DNA of 64,000 nucleotides from positions 124,001 to 188,000 of the forward strand of contig NZ_BCYY01000008.1 in assembly GCF_001598435.1 (NCBI RefSeq). The letters are read 5' to 3'. Made by a program: the position numbers and the translations under genes. This document shows positions 19,918-26,304 of the stretch, one piece after another. Positions within the stretch are counted from its first letter, which is position 1. Every line of letters starts with the position of its first letter. The notes beneath the pieces are model-generated. The model did no database searches and had not been told where the DNA came from. It worked only from the letters and a program-made list of their open reading frames with translations. The stretch is from Sphingomonas pituitosa NBRC 102491 (GTDB lineage: Bacteria; Pseudomonadota; Alphaproteobacteria; Sphingomonadales; Sphingomonadaceae).

Positions 19918-21069
19918 ATGCAGCGCGATCTTCTCATCGACATCAGTCGTCTGATCTGGCGCACCTGGACCGGCCGCCTGCCGACCGGGATCGACCGGGT
20001 GTGCCTGGCCTATGTCGATCACTTCGCCGATCGGGCGCAGGCGGTGGTACAGCGCGGCAATCTGCGCCAGATCCTCACGCCCGCGCTGTCCGACGCGATC
20101 TTCCGGCTGATCCGCGAAGGCGGCCCGCAATTCCGCACCCGCGCGCCGCGGCTGGCGATGCGGGCGGTGGTCGCGCAACGGGGCGGGCAGCTCGGGCTCG
20201 ACCGGCTCTATCTCAACGTCGGCCATACGGGGCTCGACGCTACCGGCCTCGTCGCCTGGACGCAGCGCGCCCAGGTGCGGCCGGTCTATCTCATCCACGA
20301 CCTGATCCCGCTCACCCATCCCGAATTCTGCCGGGTGGGCGAGGATATCCGCCATCATCGCCGCATGGCGAACGCGCTGGCCAGCGCCGCCGGCATCATC
20401 GGCAATTCGCAGGCGACGCTCGACGACTTTGCCGCGTTCGCCGCGGCCGAGGGCAAGACCTGCCCGCCGATGCTGCCCGCGCTGCTCGGCGGCCACCCGC
20501 TGCCGGCCGACGCGCCGCCGATCGCGCTCGATCGCCCCTATTTCGTGACCCTCGGCACGATCGAGGGGCGCAAGAACCACGTCCTGCTGCTTCAGCTGTG
20601 GCGCCGGTTGATCACGCACAAGCCCGCCGCCTGCCCCAAGCTGATCATCATCGGCCAGCGCGGCTGGGAGGCCCAGACGGCGCTGGCGATGCTCGACCGG
20701 TTGCCGATGCTCGCCGGCCATGTCGAGGTGATCGAGGATTGCGCGGACACGGCGCTCGCCGGCTATCTGCGCGGCGCCCGCGCGCTGCTGATGCCCAGCT
20801 TCGCCGAAGGGTACGGCCTGCCGGTGGTGGAGGCGCTCGGCGTCGGCACGCCGGTGGTGGCGAGCGACCTGCCGGTGTTTCGCGAACTGGCCGGCGACCT
20901 GCCGATCTATTGCGATCCGCTCGATGGCGCAGCCTGGCTGGCAGCGATCGCGCACCATCTGCAGGAAGGCGCCGTCCGCGAGGCGCAGCTGGCGCGCGTG
21001 CAAGGCTATGTGATGCCCAGCTGGGAGGCCCATTTCGCCGCCGTGGAGCCATGGCTCTCGGGCCTCTAG
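19918..21069 (+). CDS. Glycosyltransferase family 4 (GT-B), capsule locus 1
   Basis: This is a GT-B retaining glycosyltransferase of about 383 residues. The ATG at 19918 (MQRDLLIDISRLIW) is preferred; GTG 19906 is in frame. The N-terminal domain carries RLPTGIDRVCLAY. The C-terminal donor domain has YFVTLGTIEGRKNHVLLL and FAEGYGLPVVEALGVGTPVVASDLPVF (the E-x7-E region). It shares the D(I/V)S...TGI(D/Q)RV opening with the GT4 gene at 55-56 kb, which suggests related acceptors. Its position next to kpsC/kpsS implies a role in capsule assembly. Donor sugar and linkage cannot be read from sequence. Confidence 0.88.
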   Translation: MQRDLLIDISRLIWRTWTGRLPTGIDRVCLAYVDHFADRAQAVVQRGNLRQILTPALSDAIFRLIREGGPQFRTRAPRLAMRAVVAQRGGQLGLDRLYLNVGHTGLDATGLVAWTQRAQVRPVYLIHDLIPLTHPEFCRVGEDIRHHRRMANALASAAGIIGNSQATLDDFAAFAAAEGKTCPPMLPALLGGHPLPADAPPIALDRPYFVTLGTIEGRKNHVLLLQLWRRLITHKPAACPKLIIIGQRGWEAQTALAMLDRLPMLAGHVEVIEDCADTALAGYLRGARALLMPSFAEGYGLPVVEALGVGTPVVASDLPVFRELAGDLPIYCDPLDGAAWLAAIAHHLQEGAVREAQLARVQGYVMPSWEAHFAAVEPWLSGL

Positions 21070-21079
21070 GACGGAGAAG

Positions 21080-21425
21080 GTCCAGGGGGTTCTGTTGCCC
21101 GGCCCCCCTGGCGGCCGCTGGAATCCACTTCTGTTGCCCGGTGTGGCCCGAACCGCGCATTTTAGAATAACCTTAGGCCGTTAAGCCGTGGGGTTACGCC
21201 GCAATAGCGAGTGCTTCGTTATCGTTGGCACTTGTGTAATGGGCCGTTGCGGTGGTCCCATTCCGAGCGAAAACAGCGCCTTTCAATACACGTCGATCCT
21301 GGTTCGGCCCCGTCAGAAACGGTGTCCAGAAACACCACCTTGTGGTGGAGCCGCCGGGTACTGCCCCCGGGTCCGCTGCATCTATTTTACGCCGCAATTT
21401 ATCGCCATAGCCGGGCGAACCCGGC
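21080..21425 (-). ncRNA. ssrA: Two-piece (circularly permuted) tmRNA
   Basis: The gene encodes the trans-translation RNA in the permuted alphaproteobacterial form. On the minus strand the acceptor piece comes first and ends GGCGGCTCCACCA with CCA at 21345-21343, preceded by a T-arm GGACCCGGGGGCAGTACCC. A 31-nt intervening segment follows. The coding piece then starts GGGGCCGAACC at 21311. Its 5' GGGGCC pairs with GGCTCC of the acceptor end and leaves the G3-U pair recognised by alanyl-tRNA synthetase. The tag frame, 21229 down to 21194, reads ANDNEALAIAA then TAA. The 3' boundary is placed at the CCAGGGGG/CCCCCTGG hairpin and, like the 5' end, is approximate. Confidence 0.95.
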
Positions 21426-21432
21426 AAAACCC

Positions 21433-21460
21433 TATATAGGGCCTTTGCGCTTAATGAAAA
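21433..21460 (-). promoter_or_regulatory. Predicted ssrA promoter
   Basis: On the minus strand TATATA (21433-21438), inside the palindrome CCCTATATAGGG, is spaced 16 nt from TTTTCA (21455-21460). The predicted start, near 21425, coincides with the beginning of the acceptor piece. Confidence 0.55.
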
Positions 21461-21523
21461 GGTCAGGTTGCACGGATTAAGCGCCTTCACACGGCCCCAT
21501 TCGGTTGGCATGGAGAGTGCATC

Positions 21524-21955
21524 ATGTTGACGCAGCGTTCCCGCTACGCGCTCCGCGCAATGCTCTTCCTTGCCGAACAGCCGATCGCCGGCGCGCCCGT
21601 GCCGATGAACCGCATCGCCGCGGAGGCGAACGTTCCGCGCAAATTCCTCGAACTGATCCTCGCCGACCTGCGCGAGGCGAGCTTCCTCGTCTCCACCCGC
21701 GGCAAGATGGGCGGCTACCGCCTCGCCCGCCCCGCGCACCTGATTTCGCTCGGCGAGATCATCCGGGTGATCGAAGGCCCGCTGGCACTGGTCCCCTGCG
21801 TCAGCCGCACCGCCTATCGCCCGTGCAATGACTGCAAGGACGAAGCCGCCTGCGCGATTCGCCGGGCGATGGCGCGCGTGCGCGACGAGACGGCACGCAT
21901 CCTTGACGGCACCAGCCTGGCCGATGCCGCCGCGGAGGAACTGGCGGCGGCCTAA
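21524..21955 (+). CDS. Rrf2-family transcriptional regulator with Fe-S-type cysteines
   Basis: This 143-residue winged-helix regulator of the Rrf2 family includes IscR, RirA and NsrR as relatives. The N-terminal DNA-binding part reads LTQRSRYALRAMLFLAEQP, then VPRKFLELILADL and RGKMGGYRLARP. The cluster-binding region has C92, C101, C104 and C110 (PCVSRTAYRPCNDC...AC), compatible with an Fe-S cluster that senses iron, oxygen or NO. No isc/suf operon is adjacent, so the target is unclear. It is divergent from ssrA, and its TAA overlaps the convergent mscL stop by 3-4 nt. Confidence 0.9.
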   Translation: MLTQRSRYALRAMLFLAEQPIAGAPVPMNRIAAEANVPRKFLELILADLREASFLVSTRGKMGGYRLARPAHLISLGEIIRVIEGPLALVPCVSRTAYRPCNDCKDEAACAIRRAMARVRDETARILDGTSLADAAAEELAAA

Positions 21956-22410
21956 GCCGCGCCGTTGCGCTTCTTCAGCTCGTCGCGAATCTCGCGCAGC
22001 AGCACCACATCGGCCGGATCGGCGGCAGGCGGCGCGTCGCCGGTCGCCTTGTCGCGCTCGGCCGCGGCGATCATCTTGTTCACCGTGCGCACCAGCAGGA
22101 AGACGATGAACGCCAGGATCAGGAAGTTGATCACCACCGTGACGAACGCGCCGAAGCCGATCAGCGGCACGCCCGCGGCCTTGAGAGCCGCATAATTGGA
22201 CGGCGAGCCCGTATAGCTGGGCGGAATTGCACCCAACCGCAGGAAATAGCCCGAAAAATCGATGCCGCCGAAGATCCAGCCGACCAGCGGCATGATCATG
22301 TCGTCGGTAAGCGATTTGGTGATGTTGCCGAACGCCGCGCCGATGATCACGCCCACCGCGAGATCGAGCACGTTACCGCGCGCGATGAACGACCTGAACT
22401 CCTTCAACAT
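21952..22410 (-). CDS. mscL: Large-conductance mechanosensitive channel MscL
   Basis: This 152-residue inner-membrane channel opens under hypo-osmotic shock. The start at 22410 (MLKEFRSFIARGNVLDLAVG) matches the conserved N-terminal helix plus TM1, with GGGAGA upstream. The longer upstream frame is rejected. TM1 is VLDLAVGVIIGAAFGNI, the periplasmic loop includes GGIDFSGYFL, and TM2 is GAFVTVVINFLILAFIVFLLV. The cytoplasmic helix at the C-terminus (VVLLREIRDEL) is complete. It is convergent with the Rrf2 gene. Confidence 0.97.
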   Translation of the reverse strand: MLKEFRSFIARGNVLDLAVGVIIGAAFGNITKSLTDDMIMPLVGWIFGGIDFSGYFLRLGAIPPSYTGSPSNYAALKAAGVPLIGFGAFVTVVINFLILAFIVFLLVRTVNKMIAAAERDKATGDAPPAADPADVVLLREIRDELKKRNGAA

Positions 22411-22556
22411 TCGCCATCTCTCCCGTTGCGAAGGCTTCGCGACCTTGCCGAAGTGGCGTGCCGACGCCAACCCCCCGATGTCCGATTTCGCTTCCTCCCG
22501 CCGGTGTAGGCGTCGTATAAGACACCCCGTTGATGGGATTTGGAGGTTGCTTCCCC

Positions 22557-23147
22557 ATGAAGTTTCGTACCGCACTCGTGCCGATCGCAGCTCTGTCGCT
22601 CTCGGCCTGCGGGCTCAACAGCGTTCCCACCGCCGAGGAAAATGCCAAGGCGAAGTGGGCCGACGTGCAGGCGCAGTATCAGCGCCGCGCCGACCTGGTG
22701 CCGAACCTCGTCGCAACGGTGAAGGGCGCAGCCGCTTCCGAGGGCAAGATCCTCACCGACGTGATGGATGCCCGCGCGAAGGCGACCTCGGTGCAGGTCA
22801 ATGCCAATGATCTTACCGATCCGGCCAAGGTCCAGCAGTTCCAGGCGGCGCAGCAGCAGCTGGGCGGTTCGCTGTCGCGCCTGCTCGCGACCGTGGAATC
22901 CTATCCCGACCTCAAGAGCCAGGCCAACTTCACCACGCTGATGAGCCAGCTCGAAGGCACCGAAAACCGGATCACCATCTCGATCCGCGACTATAACCAG
23001 TCGGTGCAGGCCTATAACACCCGCATCCGCACCTTCCCCGACGCGGTGGGCGCCAAGATCTTCTACGGCGCCAAGCCGATGACGCCGTTCCAGGCCAAGG
23101 CCGGTGCGGATACCGCGCCGACCGTCAATTTCGGAAACAGCAACTGA
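22557..23147 (+). CDS. LemA family lipoprotein
   Basis: This 196-residue envelope protein begins with a lipoprotein signal (FRTALVPIAALSLSAC, lipobox LSAC). The start at 22557 follows GGAGG at 22541-22545; a start 27 nt upstream is in frame. LemA features are ADVQAQYQRRADLVPNLVAT near the mature N-terminus, a long helical bundle and the conserved YNQSVQAYNTRIRTFPD. LemA proteins commonly accompany TPM-domain proteins, as here. Function is unknown, possibly scaffolding at the membrane. The gene leads a run of four that ends at 25208. Confidence 0.93.
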   Translation: MKFRTALVPIAALSLSACGLNSVPTAEENAKAKWADVQAQYQRRADLVPNLVATVKGAAASEGKILTDVMDARAKATSVQVNANDLTDPAKVQQFQAAQQQLGGSLSRLLATVESYPDLKSQANFTTLMSQLEGTENRITISIRDYNQSVQAYNTRIRTFPDAVGAKIFYGAKPMTPFQAKAGADTAPTVNFGNSN

Positions 23148-23173
23148 TCCACGCGGCGCTCCTTGCGAGCGCC

Positions 23174-23650
23174 GTGCTGCTGCACGGCTGCGGCACGTTC
23201 GAGCCAGCGCCGCCGGTGACGCGCGCGGCCGGCGCCGGACCGGAACTGCCGGCAAAAGCCGGGCGCGTCGTGGACGAAGCGAACGTGCTGACACCCGTCC
23301 AAGCACAGGCATTGTCCCGTCGGCTTGCCGAAGCCGAGGCGACGACCCACCACCAGGTCGTGGTGGTCACGGTCTGCGGCTTCGATGGCGAGACCATCGG
23401 CGGGTATAGCCGATGGCTCGCCAACGCCTGGGGTATCGGGCGCGCGTTCTACAACGATGGCGTGCTGTTCCTAGTCGCGCCTGTCCAAAGACAAGTGCGG
23501 ATCGAGGTCGGCTTCGGTCTCGAGAACGCGCTCACCGACACGGAAGCGGCGATGATCATCGATCGAGATGTCATTCCCCGCTTCCGGGCCGAGAACTGGA
23601 ACGGCGGCATCGACGCCGCGGTCACCTCCATTCTTCGTGAGATCAGCTGA
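23174..23650 (+). CDS. TPM-domain lipoprotein
   Basis: This protein has a single TPM (TLP18.3/Psb32/MOLO-1) domain: AGRVVDEANVLTPVQAQALS, HHQVVVVTVCGFDG, NAWGIGRAFYNDGVLFLVAP, then VRIEVGFGLENALTD and a final NGGIDAAVTSIL. The annotated GTG at 23174 leaves only five residues before the lipobox-like LLHGC. The true start is therefore probably further upstream, overlapping the lemA stop with a non-ATG codon: a hydrophobic IHAALLASAVLLHGC is open in this frame. The TGA overlaps the next ATG by one base. Function is unknown. Confidence 0.82.
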   Translation: MLLHGCGTFEPAPPVTRAAGAGPELPAKAGRVVDEANVLTPVQAQALSRRLAEAEATTHHQVVVVTVCGFDGETIGGYSRWLANAWGIGRAFYNDGVLFLVAPVQRQVRIEVGFGLENALTDTEAAMIIDRDVIPRFRAENWNGGIDAAVTSILREIS

Positions 23651-24534
23651 TGATCCTGTTGCGTTTCCTTCTGGCGCTGCTCGTGCTGACGCCGCTACCG
23701 GCGCTGGCCGATCCCACCTTCCCCAAGCTGACAGGCCGGGTGGTCGACGACGCGCACCTGCTCTCGCCGGAGCAGGTGGCGCAGCTCACCCAGCTGTCGG
23801 AAGCGGTGCAGAAGGCGTCGAGCCGCCAGCTGGTCGTCGCTACGATCCCGGACCTGCAAGGCTATGACATCGCCGATTATGGCTACCAGCTCGGCCGCAC
23901 CTGGGGGATCGGGCAGAAGGGCGCCGACAACGGCATACTCCTCATCGTCGCGCCCAACGAGCGCAAGGTGCGGATCGAAGTCGGCTATGGCCTCGAACCG
24001 ATCATGACCGATGCGCTGTCGAACCAGATCATCCGCGATGTCATCGTCCCAAAGTTCAAGGCCGGCGACATGGCGGGCGGCATCGTCGCCGGCGCGCAGG
24101 CGATCAGCGAACAGATGCAGCAGCCGCTCGAGGCTGCCGAACAGAAGGCCAAGGCGGCGCAGGATGCCGCGACCAAATCCTCCGCGCGCAAGCGCCAGGG
24201 CGGCGGGCTGCCGATCGGGCTGCTCTTCTGGTTCATCATCGCGGTCGTCATCCTCATTCCGATGCTCGCGCGCTTCGGCGGGCGGCGGCGGCCGGGTCCC
24301 TGGGACGGCCAGGCCTATCGCGCGCGCGACAACGACAGCGGCATGCTGCCGATCGTGCTGTGGACCATCGCGAACGAGATCGGCCGTGCCGCAAGCCATC
24401 GTGATGATGATGATGACGACCATGGCGGCTGGGGCGGCGGCGGCGGCGGTTGGGGGGGCGGCGGCGGTGGCGGTGGCGGCTTCTCCGGCGGCGGCGGGTC
24501 GTTCGGCGGCGGCGGGGCTTCGGGGAGTTGGTGA
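23650..24534 (+). CDS. TPM-domain membrane protein with Gly-rich tail (YgcG-like)
   Basis: This 294-residue protein has a signal peptide (LLRFLLALLVLTPLPALA) and a TPM domain at about 25-165 (TGRVVDDAHLLSPEQVAQL, TWGIGQKGADNGILLIVAP, VRIEVGYGLEPIMTD). A membrane helix near 195-215 (GLLFWFIIAVVILIPML) follows, then a cytoplasmic-type segment. It ends in a low-complexity tail of Asp and His, then runs of Gly with Trp and Phe. This matches the YgcG family. Together with LemA and the two neighbouring TPM genes it forms a tightly spaced operon. Biochemical function is unknown. Confidence 0.92.
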   Translation: MILLRFLLALLVLTPLPALADPTFPKLTGRVVDDAHLLSPEQVAQLTQLSEAVQKASSRQLVVATIPDLQGYDIADYGYQLGRTWGIGQKGADNGILLIVAPNERKVRIEVGYGLEPIMTDALSNQIIRDVIVPKFKAGDMAGGIVAGAQAISEQMQQPLEAAEQKAKAAQDAATKSSARKRQGGGLPIGLLFWFIIAVVILIPMLARFGGRRRPGPWDGQAYRARDNDSGMLPIVLWTIANEIGRAASHRDDDDDDHGGWGGGGGGWGGGGGGGGGFSGGGGSFGGGGASGSW

Positions 24535-24536
24535 GG

Positions 24537-25208
24537 ATGCGATTGACCGATCAGGACCGCGCACGCGTCGCGCAGGCGGTGCAACAAGCCGAATCGGCCA
24601 CCAGCGGGGAAATCGTCACGGTCCTCGCCCGGCGCTCCGACGATTATGCCGATGTCGCCCTCCAATGGGCGGTGCTGGCGATGCTGCTGGTGCTGGCGCT
24701 GCTCGCCTGGCAGCCCGGGCCGATCGAATGGCTGCACAGCCGGATGATCGATCCCTGGGCGCAGACCGTACCGGCGCACTGGTATCTCACCGCCGCGTTG
24801 GTGGTGACCGCGCTCACCTTTCTTCTCGTCCGCATCGCGCTGGCGAAGGACGCGCTGCGGATCGCGCTGGCGCCCGGCTCGACCAAGACGCGGCGGGTCC
24901 ATGCCCGCGCGCTGGCGCTGTTCCGCACGGCGGCGGAGAAGCGGACGACCGGGTCTACCGGCGTGCTGCTCTATCTCAGCCTGGCCGAGCATCGCGCCGA
25001 GATCCTCGCCGATTCGGCGATCCATTCGCGCGTCACGCCCGAAGTGTGGGGCGCGGCGATGGCGGCGCTGCTCGCCGAGGTGAAGGAAGGGCGCGCGGCG
25101 GAGGGCATGGCGGCGGCCGTCGCGCAGATCGGCATCGTGCTGGCCGAGCATTTCCCGCGCGCCGCCGACGACGTGAATGAGCTTCCCGATCGACTGATCG
25201 AGCTTTAA
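24537..25208 (+). CDS. TPM-domain inner-membrane protein
   Basis: This 223-residue protein has an N-terminal half domain (MRLTDQDRARVAQAVQQAES, then SGEIVTVLARRSDDY) and two membrane helices (about 41-62 and 82-102). It ends in a cytoplasmic domain ending in IGIVLAEHFPRAADDVNELP, typical of the third TPM protein in LemA operons. The start ATG lies 2 nt after the previous stop. Splitting of the TPM fold by transmembrane helices is characteristic of this subgroup. Function is unknown; a complex with the other three gene products is inferred. Confidence 0.88.
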   Translation: MRLTDQDRARVAQAVQQAESATSGEIVTVLARRSDDYADVALQWAVLAMLLVLALLAWQPGPIEWLHSRMIDPWAQTVPAHWYLTAALVVTALTFLLVRIALAKDALRIALAPGSTKTRRVHARALALFRTAAEKRTTGSTGVLLYLSLAEHRAEILADSAIHSRVTPEVWGAAMAALLAEVKEGRAAEGMAAAVAQIGIVLAEHFPRAADDVNELPDRLIEL

Positions 25209-25218
25209 GGCCTTCGGA

Positions 25219-25749
25219 ATGACCGACGAACCGATCGAGACCCCCTGGGCAGGCAAGTGGATCACCGTGCACCGCCAGGGGCGCTGGGAGTATGTCTCCC
25301 GCGCGCGCAGCATCCGCGCCGTCGTAATCGTCGCGATCGACGACGAGGACCGGGTGATCCTCGTCGACCAATATCGGGTGCCGATGGGCCGCCGCTCTAT
25401 CGAGCTGCCCGCCGGGCTGATTGGCGATACCGAGGAGGGCGATACGATCGAAGCCGCCGCCCGTCGCGAGCTCGAGGAAGAAGCGGGCTATGCCTGCGAG
25501 CGCGTGGAAGAGCTCGGCGAGTATTTCGCCTCGCCCGGCATGGTCAGCGAAAGCTTCACGCTGGTGCGCGCGCACGGCCTCACCCGCATCGGCAATGGCG
25601 GCGGCGTGGACGGCGAGGACATCAACGTACACCATGTGCCGATGGCCGAGCTGCCGGCGTTCATCGCCGACTGCCGCGCACAAGGCATGGGCGTAGACGT
25701 GAAGATGCTGCTGCTGCTCAGCGGCGCGCTGCTCGGGCGCGGCGGCTAG
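25219..25749 (+). CDS. Nudix hydrolase, ADP-ribose pyrophosphatase-like
   Basis: This 176-residue cytoplasmic hydrolase probably cleaves ADP-ribose or another nucleoside diphosphate sugar. The Nudix box starts at GLIGDTEEGDTIEAAARREL and continues EEEAGY, matching G-x5-E-x7-RE-x2-EE-x-G with one extra residue in the first spacing. Upstream are VVIVAIDDEDRVILVDQYR and RRSIELPAGLI, and downstream is the ASPGMVSESFTLV loop typical of ADPRase. The gene starts 10 nt after the TPM gene, so it may be co-transcribed. The specificity call is inference. Confidence 0.92.
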   Translation: MTDEPIETPWAGKWITVHRQGRWEYVSRARSIRAVVIVAIDDEDRVILVDQYRVPMGRRSIELPAGLIGDTEEGDTIEAAARRELEEEAGYACERVEELGEYFASPGMVSESFTLVRAHGLTRIGNGGGVDGEDINVHHVPMAELPAFIADCRAQGMGVDVKMLLLLSGALLGRGG

Positions 25750-25755
25750 CGGCGT

Positions 25756-26031
25756 TCAGCGTTCGCAGGCGATTCCATCACCATCGCGGTCCAGGCGGCG
25801 ACTATATCCCGGGTCGCCGACGCGGATCGGCGTCGCACCGGCGGCACGCGCCGCCGCGCAATTTGCAAAGATCGCGCCGCTTCCGCCGCCCATGGCGCGG
25901 CTACCGACGAGGCGAGCGCTTTTGGCGCGGCGGGCCTTGGCCCCGCGGCCGCTCGCAGCTTCCGCCACCGGCACCAGGACAAAACCGCAAATCGCCGCGG
26001 CAAGAAATGCCTTAGCGGAAATTGTCCGCAT
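25756..26031 (-). CDS. Secreted excalibur-domain protein
   Basis: This 91-residue exported protein has a signal peptide (AKAFLAAAICGFVLVPVAEA). The C-terminal excalibur domain reads FANCAAARAAGATPIRVGDP and ends RDGDGIACER. The two cysteines and the D-x-D-x-D-G calcium-binding pattern define the domain. The middle is basic and low in complexity. The start at 26031 (MRTISAKAF) overlaps the 3' end of the complex I subunit gene by 20 nt. A role in extracellular calcium binding is known only by domain homology. Confidence 0.88.
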   Translation of the reverse strand: MRTISAKAFLAAAICGFVLVPVAEAASGRGAKARRAKSARLVGSRAMGGGSGAIFANCAAARAAGATPIRVGDPGYSRRLDRDGDGIACER

Positions 26032-26293
26032 AGGCCTGCAGCTTGAGCTTGCGCTGCGGCGCCGGCACGACGTGATAGGCATAGCCTTCCCGCTCGGCAT
26101 ATTCCTTGGCCGCTTCCAGCGTCGGGAAGGCGATGCGGACCTGGTTTGCGGTCTCGCCGCCGCCGGCCCAGCCGGTCAGCGGATCGGGCCGCTGCGGCGT
26201 GTGCGGCTCGAACTCGAGAACCCAGTTGTCGGTCCGGGCGCGGCCGGACTGCATCGCGTTCTTGACGCGCTGATAGATGCGAGCGGACTTCAT
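26012..26293 (-). CDS. Complex I accessory subunit, NDUFS4-like (ETC complex I subunit region)
   Basis: This is a 93-residue homologue of the mitochondrial 18-kDa complex I subunit. Family features are MKSARIYQRVKNAMQSGRA, WVLEFEPHTPQRPDPLTGW, NQVRIAFPTLEAAKEYAE and the close REGYAYHVVPAPQRKLKLQA. It binds at the peripheral arm of NADH:quinone oxidoreductase in alphaproteobacteria. It lies 11 nt downstream of hrpB and away from any nuo operon, as is usual for this gene in the class. Confidence 0.95.
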   Translation of the reverse strand: MKSARIYQRVKNAMQSGRARTDNWVLEFEPHTPQRPDPLTGWAGGGETANQVRIAFPTLEAAKEYAEREGYAYHVVPAPQRKLKLQAYADNFR

Positions 26294-26304
26294 GGGAGCA
26301 CCCT

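Noticed and set aside
21194..21739. A 181-codon minus-strand frame ending in ANDNEALAIAA
   Set aside because: The final residues are the tmRNA tag and the upstream part runs through the Rrf2 gene in antisense and the tmRNA acceptor piece. It is not a protein gene.
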